Shown: positions 1 through 8,712, numbered from the stretch's first letter. The stretch is DNA of 39,305 nucleotides from a virus (IMGVR_UViG_3300008261_002369:1-39305), one strand, 5' to 3'. Program-made: numbers and translations. The notes: generated by a model not told the origin, from the letters alone.

Positions 1-605
1 GCAACTTCTTGATGCTCCAATTGGGTACCATTAGCACTACGCAATTCAATAAAGTGAATCCAACTACGCAATGTGCCATTCATATATAGTCGACTTTCTG
101 TAAGCCCTTCTGGTAATACAGCACGGGCTTGTTCTTTTGCTATGCCTTTATCGATAGCTTGGGCATATGCGTTTTTAGATTGTTCGATGATCCATTTTTG
201 TTTAGCTTCCCACCATGCTTGTAACTCTGTATCATCTGTTGAGATGCTGTTCTGTCTGTTTTTTGTATCTTGGAGTCTAGCTTCTCGCAATACAAACGAC
301 AGGTCTTTAGTAGGGTCAGCATATCGCTGACTGAACTCTTGGAAACTAAAACTTCTGTGTCGCAAGATTTGTCGAGCAATGTCTCTGGTTGTGGTAATTT
401 CGATACAGGCGGAGACCATTTCGAGTGGGCTCCAGTGTTGGTGCTTGACCAAGTATCGGATAAGTTTTTCTGATGTCTCGGTGTTAAGTTGGTTGCTAGG
501 ATTGCTGACACGGGCGCAATACGCAATGAGTTCCTGTGCATCTCCGATACCAAGATCTGCAAATTCCTGTGTGGGTTGACTGTAGCTGAGTAATCGAACA
601 TCCAT
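1..605 (-). CDS. thyX: FAD-dependent thymidylate synthase (ThyX), C-terminus outside window
   Basis: ThyX makes dTMP from dUMP using methylenetetrahydrofolate, NAD(P)H and FAD, and supplies thymidine for phage DNA replication. The frame starts with ATG at 605 (MDVRLLSYSQ) and stays open to base 1, giving about 201 residues of a protein usually near 220-250. The signature RHRSFSFQEFSQRY matches the family motif RHRxxSxNExSxRY, with Gln in place of Asn. A second conserved block follows (LPEGL, then NGTLRSWIHFIELR), which normally binds flavin and substrate. AAGGAAAT lies just upstream as a Shine-Dalgarno. It is the last visible gene of a minus-strand group. The missing part is the short C-terminal tail. 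The assignment is firm. Confidence 0.95.
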   Translation of the reverse strand, partial: MDVRLLSYSQPTQEFADLGIGDAQELIAYCARVSNPSNQLNTETSEKLIRYLVKHQHWSPLEMVSACIEITTTRDIARQILRHRSFSFQEFSQRYADPTKDLSFVLREARLQDTKNRQNSISTDDTELQAWWEAKQKWIIEQSKNAYAQAIDKGIAKEQARAVLPEGLTESRLYMNGTLRSWIHFIELRSANGTQLEHQEV

Positions 606-615
606 TTAAATTTCC

Positions 616-1155
616 TTAGGTAACAATATCAAAATTAATAGCGCAGCGAGGACCATCTTTTGGAACTCCACCACCGTGGTACAGTGTACCATCGAACATT
701 AAAATGCGACCACGCTTGGGTGAAACACGTTTTACAATGTTGTTGTCTTGGTCAAAGATCACTGTGTCACCATCTGCGTCATTGACATAGTATAACACAA
801 CAGTATGTGGAAAGGGCAAGTCCACATGTGGCGAATAGTGTTCCAAATCTGTGGTATAGGGCATTAAAACAAATATCCTTGCTACAATTATTTCTTTCAT
901 GACACGCCCAATGTGTCCACATGCCAGCTGGGGTATCAGCCCAAAGTTAGGCAAGTGCTCTGAAAGCGTATTTGATGATTTTAACACATGAACAAAACTC
1001 ATAGGAGCATACTGTTCTTCTGCTGATAATTCGTATTTGACCTTTAAAGAAACTATCGGGTGCATTTGTTTATCGCCCGACTTTCCCAAAATACTTAATT
1101 CAAAAAAATCTTGTAGATGTTTTGGAATTAAATCATCAAGTACTTCAATGTTCAC
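616..1155 (-). CDS. 2OG-Fe(II) oxygenase, prolyl-4-hydroxylase-like, GTG start
   Basis: This 179-residue protein carries the non-haem iron triad of 2OG dioxygenases: H110-V-D112, distal H160 and the 2OG-binding R170, on the pattern SPHVD, YVNDADGD, FDGTLYHGG, RCAINFD. Such proteins are common in T4-like marine phages. Substrates are unknown; hydroxylation of a protein side chain is the usual guess. The start is GTG at 1155 because the GTGA there overlaps the stop of the upstream gene, and the next Met (residue 31) would remove conserved sequence. It is close to the protein at 29797-30390 (shared xYxNDADGDTxI), so the two are paralogues. Confidence 0.88.
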   Translation of the reverse strand: MNIEVLDDLIPKHLQDFFELSILGKSGDKQMHPIVSLKVKYELSAEEQYAPMSFVHVLKSSNTLSEHLPNFGLIPQLACGHIGRVMKEIIVARIFVLMPYTTDLEHYSPHVDLPFPHTVVLYYVNDADGDTVIFDQDNNIVKRVSPKRGRILMFDGTLYHGGGVPKDGPRCAINFDIVT

Positions 1156-1664
1156 TGCTCTTCTTCCGGTTCATCAAAACAAAGACTTTCCATTGTTTTA
1201 TAATGTTCGTAGGCTTTTTTAAGTGCTTCAAATTTTTCTAACTTAGCAGGATCAGGTACTAGAATAGCAAGTCGCTGTTCCATTTTCTTCATGAACTTTT
1301 TCAGACTCTGTCCATCAACAGTAATATCAGTACCAGCTGCCATTTCAATACCAGTGTTGCTAATATGAACAGTGTTCGGAGTGTTATTAAATGTATAACC
1401 GCTAGTCCCGGTAGTCCATTGGCTATTGTTGCTAATGTTGTTGATAGTGGTAATGCCACCAACAGTTGCACCTGGGCTGTAATATGTAGAACTGGACGGC
1501 ATTGAAATAGTATTAGTACCAGTACTCAAAGTATTAGTACTAAAGCGGCTTAGGTCAATTCCGTAGGTACTTGGGCTAAGAGTAATGGTATCAGTGCCAC
1601 CCCAATCGATGGTATCAGTGGCACTGTCTTCACCAAGATCTACTGTAGAATCTTGATCGCTCAT
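1152..1664 (-). CDS. Putative virion-associated protein with Ser/Thr-rich N-terminus
   Basis: The protein has 170 residues from ATG 1664 (MSDQDSTVDL). The first ~110 residues are low-complexity and rich in Ser, Thr, Gly and Asn, in a beta-repeat style seen in phage structural proteins. The last ~60 residues (ITVDGQSLKKFMKKMEQRL onward) are charged and helical and end in an acidic tail. That C-terminal pattern recurs in T4-like marine phage proteins of unknown function. The ATG at 1664 lies 4 nt after the stop of the upstream histone-like gene. A longer reading that begins at 1784 would run through that gene and is not favoured. Its position before thyX gives no functional clue. Confidence 0.7.
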   Translation of the reverse strand: MSDQDSTVDLGEDSATDTIDWGGTDTITLSPSTYGIDLSRFSTNTLSTGTNTISMPSSSTYYSPGATVGGITTINNISNNSQWTTGTSGYTFNNTPNTVHISNTGIEMAAGTDITVDGQSLKKFMKKMEQRLAILVPDPAKLEKFEALKKAYEHYKTMESLCFDEPEEEQ

Positions 1665-1668
1665 TTTA

Positions 1669-1857
1669 TTAAGCCTTGGCTTCTTTACGGGCGTTCTTTT
1701 CTGTCGTGATTTCATTGCGGCGAGCTTTAACACCCTTGGCAACTTCTTGTAGAGCTTTACGAGCGCGAGTACCTGCTGCGCCATTACCTGCTGTAAACTT
1801 TGCGTCCTCTGCCAAGAATGCTTCGAAGTCTGCTTTTAATTGATCAACTGTTGACAT
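1669..1857 (-). CDS. Histone H1-like DNA-binding protein (Hc1 family)
   Basis: A 62-residue basic, helical protein. The stretch NGAAGTRARKALQEVAKGVK fits the Hc1 (chlamydial/Bacteroidetes histone H1-like) pattern GNxAAGTRxRKxxQxL, followed by a Lys/Arg/Glu helix ending KNARKEAKA. The family binds DNA and compacts chromosomes; here it could package phage DNA or coat host DNA (inference). It begins with ATG 1857 after AAGGAAAA and leads the short operon that includes the virion-like protein and the 2OG oxygenase. The protein is a little shorter than the cellular Hc1 domain and lacks the Lys/Ala/Pro-rich tail. Confidence 0.75.
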   Translation of the reverse strand: MSTVDQLKADFEAFLAEDAKFTAGNGAAGTRARKALQEVAKGVKARRNEITTEKNARKEAKA

Positions 1858-1902
1858 AATATTTTTTCCTTATAGTTATGTTCTACTACTTATAATAGTA
1901 AT

Positions 1903-2014
1903 TGGTGTGGTCGGTAGGATTCGAACCTACAAAGGCGATGTCTAAGACGTTGCCTCTCACCCTAACATCGTTTCCCAACGAGCTGGAGGTCTGCCATATT
2001 CCACTCACGACCAC
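1903..2014 (-). tRNA. Aberrant long tRNA, Leu-like D-arm, anticodon not assignable
   Basis: Acceptor strands GTGGTCG and CGACCAC pair fully, the discriminator is A and CCA is encoded. The T-arm is canonical (GTAGG TTCGAAT CCTAC). The D-loop GGAATATGGCAGAC resembles tRNA-Leu. The gene is 109 nt before CCA, about 20 nt longer than a normal type II tRNA, and no 5-bp stem with a 7-nt loop and U33 can be placed. Instead the middle contains TCGTT/AACGA and CGATGT/ACATCG stems. It could be a tRNA-Leu with an insertion, or a decaying gene. Confidence 0.6.
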
Positions 2015-2020
2015 ACTATT

Positions 2021-2049
2021 ATTATATAACCTTGTTTAACATAATGCAA
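2021..2049 (-). promoter_or_regulatory. Possible sigma-70 promoter for the 1903-2014 tRNA
   Basis: On the minus strand a perfect -10 TATAAT (2026-2021) lies 6 nt before the tRNA 5' end. The hexamer 17 bp upstream, TTGCAT (2049-2044), is a poor -35 (3 of 6). Weak support. Confidence 0.35.
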
Positions 2050-2060
2050 GCGGTTATCGG

Positions 2061-2067
2061 TTAAATA
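2061..2067 (+). promoter_or_regulatory. T4-late-like promoter motif TTAAATA
   Basis: TTAAATA lies 10 nt before the ATG at 2078, at the head of the plus-strand radical SAM operon. T4 late promoters read TATAAATA at about -10. There is no Shine-Dalgarno between motif and ATG. Confidence 0.5.
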
Positions 2068-2077
2068 TTAGCACTTT

Positions 2078-3055
2078 ATGACAACTAATTTTCAAAATAT
2101 TCCGTTTAACAATATTGTACGATTTGGACAACGCACAATGTTAAGCCAACCGTTGTTTTCTACTAGCTGGATTTTGGGAAGATTTTGCAATTATAAATGT
2201 AGCTACTGTTGGCCCTATGCCCGCAGTGACAAAGTAGATCACCAATCGTTAGATGTATACAAACGAACAGTAGATGAAATCAAACGACAGGCTCGTGAAA
2301 ATGGATTCAATCAATTTCATTGGAGCTTCTCGGGCGGTGAGCCCACTGCTTATAAACAGTTAAATGATCTTGTTAAACATTTGGACGAAACCGAAAGCCC
2401 TTACCAAAGTATCCATATGACTACCAATTTGAGTCCCGGTAGCAAATGGTGGAACACTTGGTGTGCCAACACTGCGCTGTTACAACGTAGAAGTATTACA
2501 GCCAGCTTTCACGATGAGTTTGCCAAGGAACAAGAGTTTGGCGACAAGTGTTTACAGTTACAATACGAACTAGTACACGTTACAATCAATCAAGTAATGG
2601 TACCTGAAAAGTTTTATGAACTGTATGAACGCATGGAACGTTTCCATAAGCGTGGAATCAACGTAACGCTAAAGCCACAGAGTAATCCAACTGCATCGGG
2701 CATCGTTGATGGCTATACCGAAGACATGATACACAAGATGCAAACAGGATTTCCACAACGTGCTAATGGTGAAGACACTTACCAAATTGCCCTATATGAA
2801 GCAGACGGCACTGAACATTTATTCGATCAAGCAGAACGATTCAATGCCTACGGTTTTAACAAATTTAAAGACTGGGATTGCAATAGCGGATATCAAAGTG
2901 TTATAATAAGAGGTGAGGAAGTTAAAAGATCATATAGTTGTCATGATGAACCGTTAGGCTCTTTAGAAAAATTTGAGTTATTTAAAACTCCTCAACGCTG
3001 CATTACTCCTAACTGTGTGAGTTCAGCAGATAGCAAGATACCAAAATGCAAATAG
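2078..3055 (+). CDS. Radical SAM protein with SPASM-like C-terminal cysteines
   Basis: 325 residues. The 4Fe-4S-binding CxxxCxxC is C37-C41-C44 (FCNYKCSYC), and the SAM-binding GGEP follows at 86-89 (SFSGGEPT). Near the end the cysteines WDC, SYSCH, RCITPNC and KC resemble an auxiliary cluster (SPASM/twitch) like those in enzymes that modify peptides. The same C-terminal layout recurs in the proteins at 8709 and 9694. It is the first gene of a plus-strand operon and overlaps the next gene by 10 bp. The ATG follows a late-promoter-like motif without a ribosome binding site. Substrate unknown; fold and cofactor are clear. Confidence 0.9.
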   Translation: MTTNFQNIPFNNIVRFGQRTMLSQPLFSTSWILGRFCNYKCSYCWPYARSDKVDHQSLDVYKRTVDEIKRQARENGFNQFHWSFSGGEPTAYKQLNDLVKHLDETESPYQSIHMTTNLSPGSKWWNTWCANTALLQRRSITASFHDEFAKEQEFGDKCLQLQYELVHVTINQVMVPEKFYELYERMERFHKRGINVTLKPQSNPTASGIVDGYTEDMIHKMQTGFPQRANGEDTYQIALYEADGTEHLFDQAERFNAYGFNKFKDWDCNSGYQSVIIRGEEVKRSYSCHDEPLGSLEKFELFKTPQRCITPNCVSSADSKIPKCK

Positions 3056-3639
3056 ATACAGAACACCTACATTATTGGATGCAGGCCATCCGCCAAAGTC
3101 CTGATCCTATGAGGACCATGGATGCCTTTTGGCAGGGACAACTTAAAAGCAAAGAATGGTTAATTACTAACCTTCGTAAAAATGTAAACAAAGTTGTCAG
3201 CATTGACATTCATGGAGGGTGGGTTGGAGTATTAGCAAGTATGTTATTCCAAAGCGACATCTGCGTAACTACTATTCGTAGCATTGACATCGATCCATTG
3301 TGCGAACCTATTGCTACCATGATGAATAAAAAAGAAGAGATGGCTGGGATGTTTCGTGCTATCACTTCCGATATGTGCGAAATACGTAGCGATGCTGATG
3401 TTGTTATCAATACCAGCTGTGAACATATTACCCAGGACCAATATGACTTGTGGTTAAGTGGAATGCCGCATAATAGTTTGCTTGTTTTACAAAGTAACAA
3501 TTATAATATTCCAGAGCATGTTCGAACCGCAAAAGACCTAACTGAGTTTACACAACAATGTCAGTTAGAAAATGTTCTATGGACAGGCGAATTAGAATTG
3601 CCCTTGTACAAAAGATTTATGGTAATTGGACATCAATGA
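3046..3639 (+). CDS. Class I SAM-dependent methyltransferase-like protein
   Basis: 197 residues with a Rossmann-like pattern. A glycine-containing motif I sits at about 49-62 (VSIDIHGGWVGVLASML), and an acidic strand end IRSIDIDP at about 78-85 would bind the SAM ribose. A later TSDMCEI and VVINTSCEH could be the motif IV region. It overlaps both neighbours (10 bp upstream, 4 bp ATGA downstream), so it is translationally coupled to two radical SAM genes. It may methylate the same substrate or remodel an intermediate (inference). The methyltransferase call rests on pattern only; an inactive Rossmann protein is possible. Confidence 0.65.
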   Translation: MQIDTEHLHYWMQAIRQSPDPMRTMDAFWQGQLKSKEWLITNLRKNVNKVVSIDIHGGWVGVLASMLFQSDICVTTIRSIDIDPLCEPIATMMNKKEEMAGMFRAITSDMCEIRSDADVVINTSCEHITQDQYDLWLSGMPHNSLLVLQSNNYNIPEHVRTAKDLTEFTQQCQLENVLWTGELELPLYKRFMVIGHQ

Positions 3640-5171
3640 ACCACGCATTATTCTTTTCGTTAACAGGCAAGCGTTGGGAACGAGCCCTCTGGCCACACCG
3701 TGTGGCAACGTTTTTACGTATGAATGATTGGGACGCTGAAGTCGTTGACTTTACTGCTTTTTGGCGATTAGAAGAATTACAGGAACTAGTACGTTCACGT
3801 ACAACAGACAACACAGTTATGTTCTGTTTTGGCACAGCATTTTTAAATCCGTGGAGTCCTTACTTAAATGAATTCATTACGTGGCTTAAACTATCATACC
3901 CCACTATACCTGTTGTAGTCGGCGGCAATAATGCACTAGTTACTCCAGCTGATGGAGTTGACTACTGGGTAGATAGCTATGGTGAGAATGCTATCTTGTC
4001 GTTATGCAAGCATCTTACTGGTACATTAGGCGCACCGTTACTAACTGATCCTGCGTTTTTTGGTACAAAGAAAGTCATTAGGGGGTTATATCATTACCCA
4101 AGTACACCATTAGACAGCTATCTAGTAGACTACGAAGCTCGTGATTTTATGAGCCCGTATGATTGTCCGCAAATTGAAACAGCACGTGGTTGTATGTTTA
4201 GTTGCAGCTATTGTAATTTTCCATTACTTGGACAATCCAAAGACGTTAGTGTTAGCAAAGAAGAATTTAAACGTCAAATGCAAACGGGTTACGAGAAGTG
4301 GGGCATTAAAAATTGGCGAGTAATGGACGAAACGTTTAACGATCGCCCCGAGAAATTGCAAAAATATGCAGAGGCAGTCGACGAACTAGGATATGATCCG
4401 TGGATATGTGGATTTGCTCGCGGGGACTTAGTTGTTAAACACAAAGAGCACTGGGACACCTATATTAAATTAGGCTTCCTTGGCCACAGTATGGGTATTG
4501 AAACTTTTAATCATGAGGCCGGTAAACTTGTGCGCAAGGGAATGGATCCTGACAAGTTACAACAGGGCCTATTAGAGTTTCAGACATACACTGATACACA
4601 TGCACCTAAACGTTATAGAGCAAACATACAAATGATTTGCGGTATACCGGGCGAAACTACCGAGTCCTGGAACACTAGTTTAGCATGGTTGAATACTCAT
4701 TGGACTAGACAAAGCGCCAGCGCACACATATTAGAGATAGGCGACTATGATGAAACACTTACTAATCAAAGTCGATTTACCAAAGAGCTTGTAAGCAATG
4801 GTCTTGTTAAGTTAGAGGCAAGACAGAATCCAGGGTACGATGTTTTTAAAGATGCAAACAAAGATGTAGTCTTTCAATCAACAACTCCCAGGGGCGGTGG
4901 CGTAGGCAGTACCAGGAATGACATTGTTATTTGGCAACATAACACAATGGATTGGTACCAAGCTGAAACTCTAGTAAAAGATTTTTATTCAAACAACGGA
5001 TTTAAAGGCCTACGGGGGTGTAATCCTTTTCTGACTGATCGACTGTTTATCTATAATGAAACAAATCAATACGAAGATGTATATGATAAGAGAGTATCGG
5101 AAGTAGATACTGCTGATCAAAAATACAAAGACCACGTTCAAAATTATATTAATAAGAAACTAAATGTTTAA
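3636..5171 (+). CDS. B12-binding-type radical SAM protein
   Basis: 511 residues from the ATG at 3636, whose ATGA overlaps the upstream stop. The N-terminal ~150 residues look like the cobalamin-binding Rossmann domain of class B radical SAM enzymes (VVVGGNNALV, then DYWVDSYGENAI in the position of the usual GEGE). The radical SAM core begins with C186-C190-C193 (RGCMFSCSYC). Later ICGIPGETTESW fits the MiaB/Elp3-like core. No DxHxxG cobalamin motif is obvious, so true B12 binding is uncertain. Family members methylate unactivated carbons, make C-S bonds or rearrange rings. A longer start at 3558 would run inside the upstream gene. Confidence 0.85.
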   Translation: MNHALFFSLTGKRWERALWPHRVATFLRMNDWDAEVVDFTAFWRLEELQELVRSRTTDNTVMFCFGTAFLNPWSPYLNEFITWLKLSYPTIPVVVGGNNALVTPADGVDYWVDSYGENAILSLCKHLTGTLGAPLLTDPAFFGTKKVIRGLYHYPSTPLDSYLVDYEARDFMSPYDCPQIETARGCMFSCSYCNFPLLGQSKDVSVSKEEFKRQMQTGYEKWGIKNWRVMDETFNDRPEKLQKYAEAVDELGYDPWICGFARGDLVVKHKEHWDTYIKLGFLGHSMGIETFNHEAGKLVRKGMDPDKLQQGLLEFQTYTDTHAPKRYRANIQMICGIPGETTESWNTSLAWLNTHWTRQSASAHILEIGDYDETLTNQSRFTKELVSNGLVKLEARQNPGYDVFKDANKDVVFQSTTPRGGGVGSTRNDIVIWQHNTMDWYQAETLVKDFYSNNGFKGLRGCNPFLTDRLFIYNETNQYEDVYDKRVSEVDTADQKYKDHVQNYINKKLNV

Positions 5172-6252
5172 GTTCGATCAATTAGAAATTGTGCAGGTTG
5201 AGATCACTAATAGGTGTCAAGCATCCTGTCCAATGTGTCCTAGAAACATCCATGGCGGGATAGAAAATCCTCTTTTGCCTTTGAATGATTGGAGTCTTGA
5301 TGACTTTATTACAATTTTTTCAATGGATGTGTTAGAACAAATTAATCAACTCAGCTTCTGTGGAGACTTTGGCGATCCTATTCTAAATAATAATCTAATC
5401 AAAATGTGTGAGTATGTAAAAGAGCATGCTCCTAATATTGAAGTTCTAATACATACCAACGGCAGCGCAAGATCTGCCTCGTGGTGGAAACTGTTAGCAC
5501 AGTCGTTGCCGCCAAATCACAGAGTAATTTTTGCGTTAGACGGGCTAGAAGGTACTCACCACATTTATCGTATCGGCACGTCGTTCAAAAAAATTATCGA
5601 TAATGCCTGTGCCTTTATTCAAGCAGGCGGAATTGCCGAATGGGTCTTTATTAAATTCAAACATAACGAACATCAGGTTAGCGAAGCAGAAAAAGTATCG
5701 GCCAAAATTGGTTTCAAACGTTTTACAGTAAAGAATAGTAAACGATTCAGTAGACCGTTCCCTGTAGTAGATGCTGATGGTAAACTTTTATATAACATAG
5801 AGCAAACTACAGATAGCGTAGTTAAGTTTGTTAGCAAGAATGATGTTGCTGGGCATCAAGAGTGGCCGAGAGCTGACGAGATACATTGTCAATCACAAAA
5901 TGACAAAGAGCTGTACATCGATGCTCACTACCTATTGAGTCCGTGTTGTATGATTGGCGCATTCATGTATACCAGTTATGATTCTAAATTATTGAAACAG
6001 TATAATTTATATGAAGAAGATTCCATTGTAGAAGAAGGCGCAAAAGTTCAAGAACAGGTATTATCGTTTCCAAAATTTAATGTGTTAACTACAGGGTTAA
6101 AAAACATTGTCGATACTGATCAATGGCAAACTATGTGGCAGAAAAAATGGGATGAAAGATCCAGTTCTACTTGTATAATAATGTGCGGACCATACAGTCC
6201 TTACATAAGTATCAATGAGCAAAAAATTAAAATTGTAGAAACTAATGTTTAA
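5164..6252 (+). CDS. Radical SAM/SPASM-like protein, tandem paralogue 1
   Basis: 362 residues. The cluster cysteines are C18-C22-C25 (NRCQASCPMC), very close to the N-terminus. Where most members have GGEP this one has FCGDFGDPILN. A C-terminal region with IHCQSQ, YIDAHYLLSPCC and IIMCGPY supplies cysteines for an auxiliary cluster. Its start overlaps the upstream stop by 8 bp (ATGTTTAA). It is clearly duplicated in the next gene: shared features include QASCPMC, FALDGLE, THHxYRxGT and FKHNEHQV. The pair must act late in the same pathway or on related substrates (inference). Fold certain, reaction unknown. Confidence 0.9.
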   Translation: MFKFDQLEIVQVEITNRCQASCPMCPRNIHGGIENPLLPLNDWSLDDFITIFSMDVLEQINQLSFCGDFGDPILNNNLIKMCEYVKEHAPNIEVLIHTNGSARSASWWKLLAQSLPPNHRVIFALDGLEGTHHIYRIGTSFKKIIDNACAFIQAGGIAEWVFIKFKHNEHQVSEAEKVSAKIGFKRFTVKNSKRFSRPFPVVDADGKLLYNIEQTTDSVVKFVSKNDVAGHQEWPRADEIHCQSQNDKELYIDAHYLLSPCCMIGAFMYTSYDSKLLKQYNLYEEDSIVEEGAKVQEQVLSFPKFNVLTTGLKNIVDTDQWQTMWQKKWDERSSSTCIIMCGPYSPYISINEQKIKIVETNV

Positions 6253-7306
6253 ATTTAACGAAATAAAACAAGTACATTTGGAAATATCCAATAACTGCCA
6301 AGCAAGTTGTCCTATGTGCAGTAGAAATATTGATAGCGGTAAAGAAAACCCGTTGATTAAAATCAACGAATGGACCTTTGAAGATTTTAAAACCATCATG
6401 TATCCAGAGTTTTTGAAACAATTGCACAGTTTCTATTTCTGCGGGACGTTCGGCGATCCGATGCTTAACAATGATTTAATCAAGATGTGCGCATATGCAA
6501 AGATCACTGCTCCTACAGTACACGTAGCAGTACATACAAATGGTGGTGCCCGTACAACCGACTGGTGGCAAAAGCTAGCTCAGGCATTACCGTCGGACCA
6601 CATTGTTGTCTTTGCATTAGATGGACTAGAAGATACACATCACCTGTATCGAGTAGGTACTAAATTTGAAACGGTTCTAAAAAATGCACAGGCATTTATA
6701 GCTGCTGGCGGAAATGCAGAATGGTGTTTTATACGATTCAAACATAATGAACATCAAGTTGAAGATGCAAGACGCATGGCAGATGAATTAGGGTTTGCAA
6801 GATTCACCTTAAAAAACAGCAGTAGATTTATCATAGAACCGAGACAGGCTGTTGTAGATCGAGCTGGTAATTTAACACATTATGTTGAGCCAGCATCTGA
6901 TACTCCTTTAAAATTTATTGATAGAAAAGTTATTCAGGCTTACAAGGAAATTCTTGCTGATTCGACTATTCATTGTAAAGCACAACATGAAAACGAAGTG
7001 TACATCGATGCATACAAAGATTTTTATCCTTGTTGCTGGATGGCAAATATACCTTATACAGTTATCAGCGATGACGAAGCTGCCGGTGTACGTAACGAAA
7101 TGAAACGTCAACATGACGATATGAGTTCAAGATTGGGTACTGTTAATCTAATAGAGCGTCCGTTACAAGATATAATTGATTCAGAAGCATTTCAAACTAT
7201 GTGGGACGACTACTGGTATAAGGAAAAAATGATTGTCTGTGCTAGAAGCTGTGGGGTAGGTCCTACAAACACCTTTGCTAAATTTAAGGATCAGGAAGTT
7301 AAATGA
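6245..7306 (+). CDS. Radical SAM/SPASM-like protein, tandem paralogue 2
   Basis: 353 residues and colinear with its upstream neighbour. The cluster cysteines are C18-C22-C25 (NNCQASCPMC), and FCGTFGDPMLN again replaces GGEP. C-terminal IHCKAQ, YIDAYKDFYPCCW and CARSCG form the likely auxiliary cluster site. The start overlaps the upstream stop by 8 bp in the same ATGTTTAA context as that gene, so the duplication copied the junction too. It overlaps the next gene by 4 bp (ATGA). The copies have diverged widely while motifs are kept, so both are probably functional. Confidence 0.9.
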   Translation: MFKFNEIKQVHLEISNNCQASCPMCSRNIDSGKENPLIKINEWTFEDFKTIMYPEFLKQLHSFYFCGTFGDPMLNNDLIKMCAYAKITAPTVHVAVHTNGGARTTDWWQKLAQALPSDHIVVFALDGLEDTHHLYRVGTKFETVLKNAQAFIAAGGNAEWCFIRFKHNEHQVEDARRMADELGFARFTLKNSSRFIIEPRQAVVDRAGNLTHYVEPASDTPLKFIDRKVIQAYKEILADSTIHCKAQHENEVYIDAYKDFYPCCWMANIPYTVISDDEAAGVRNEMKRQHDDMSSRLGTVNLIERPLQDIIDSEAFQTMWDDYWYKEKMIVCARSCGVGPTNTFAKFKDQEVK

Positions 7307-8712
7307 AAGTATTTTGGCTACAGCCCGAAGATACTCGTATTGGTGCAGGCCAGAGATTAATTGAGAAACTCACTGGAAGTTATAGCTTCTGTGCCCTTCC
7401 TTGGATTCATATGGCTACTCGCCCTAATGGAGATGCTAGATTGTGTTGTGTTACTAACGCTAGCGGAGCTCATACTGGCGATCATACTGTAGGATTGGTT
7501 AAAAAAGAAAACGGAGAGCCTGCAAACTTTGGCAAGGATACTCCTCTAAGCGCATTCAACAATGAATATATGCGTGATGTACGTAAGACAATGCTAGAAG
7601 GTAAGATACCAGCTAGTTGTAGTAAATGTTTTGAAGAAGAAAGCAACGGTATTGTGAGCAAACGTCTATGGGAAATGTATGAATGGAATCGCGATGGGTT
7701 AGATGTTGCTCAACTAATTGCCGATACCACAGAAGATGGAGTAGTTCCTCCTGTTATTCGTTACTTAGATCTAAGGCTTGGGCATACCTGCAATTTAAAA
7801 TGTGTTATGTGTAGTCCGCACGATAGCAGTCGTTGGATACAGGATCATGCTAAAGTAGTTAACATGACTTCTAGTCCTATTGTGTTAAAACAAATCGATT
7901 GGAAAGCAGCAGAATTTAATAATACTTGGTACGAGAAGCCAGAATTTTGGAACGATGTATTTGATCAAATTCCTAATATAACACAGTTATACTTTGCTGG
8001 CGGTGAGCCTTTAATGATTAAAGAGCATCGTAGATTCTTAGATGAAATTATTAAACGTGGATATGCCAAACAAATTAGTCTACGCTATAATTCAAACGGC
8101 ATTTTTGTCAACCAAGAAATAATTGATATCTGGGCACAGTTCAAACAGGTGCGGTTTGCATTTAGCATCGATGCAGTACACTTACGTAACGGCTATATTA
8201 GATTTCCGACCGATTGGCAAGACATCTTAGCTAGTTTACGTCTAATGGACAATGCTCCTGATAATGTACATTGTGCTGTTGCTTGTGCGGTACAGGTGTT
8301 AAACGTCAAACATATTGTCGATTTTGCTAAATGGAAGTTAGAACAGAACTTTAAAAAAATTAATAAGTTTAAATTAGATGATTATGAAACAGGGGGCGGT
8401 ATCATAAATCTACACCTGTTATATATTCCTACTTTCTTGAGTGCTAGGATACTACCGCAAAAAGACAAAGACGAAATACGGCAACAGTTTGTTGAATTTA
8501 AACAATGGTTATGGGACAATTACACTCAAGACGACAACTTCTGGCATCATAATCCCTATGGCTGGAAACGATGGGAAGGCATTTTAAAATTTATTGATGC
8601 AGAAGACCATAGTCATATGTTGCCAGACTTCAAAGAGTACATTAAAAACTTAGATGAAATTCGACATCTGGATGCTAAAAAAATATTTCCAGAACTGGCA
8701 CACATATTATGA
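7303..8712 (+). CDS. Twitch/SPASM-first radical SAM protein
   Basis: 469 residues. An N-terminal cysteine domain comes before the core: C30 (YSFCALPW), C48-C49 (RLCCV) and C106/C109 (SCSKCFEE). This is the arrangement of twitch-domain radical SAM proteins of marine T4-like phages. The core cluster is C163-C167-C170 (TCNLKCVMC), followed by SSRW and FAGGEPLM. Function in phages is unknown. The protein at 10580 on the other strand has the same architecture. ATGA overlaps join it to genes on both sides, so it is part of one translation-coupled unit. Confidence 0.9.
   Translation: MKVFWLQPEDTRIGAGQRLIEKLTGSYSFCALPWIHMATRPNGDARLCCVTNASGAHTGDHTVGLVKKENGEPANFGKDTPLSAFNNEYMRDVRKTMLEGKIPASCSKCFEEESNGIVSKRLWEMYEWNRDGLDVAQLIADTTEDGVVPPVIRYLDLRLGHTCNLKCVMCSPHDSSRWIQDHAKVVNMTSSPIVLKQIDWKAAEFNNTWYEKPEFWNDVFDQIPNITQLYFAGGEPLMIKEHRRFLDEIIKRGYAKQISLRYNSNGIFVNQEIIDIWAQFKQVRFAFSIDAVHLRNGYIRFPTDWQDILASLRLMDNAPDNVHCAVACAVQVLNVKHIVDFAKWKLEQNFKKINKFKLDDYETGGGIINLHLLYIPTFLSARILPQKDKDEIRQQFVEFKQWLWDNYTQDDNFWHHNPYGWKRWEGILKFIDAEDHSHMLPDFKEYIKNLDEIRHLDAKKIFPELAHIL

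Noticed and set aside
140-601. Minus-strand 153-residue open frame
   Set aside because: It overlaps ThyX out of frame; the ThyX frame has the full signature motifs.
1903-2014. tmRNA or selenocysteine tRNA for the long tRNA-like gene
   Set aside because: No tag reading frame, no GGGGC start typical of tmRNA, a 7-bp and not 8-bp acceptor, and no UCA anticodon loop.
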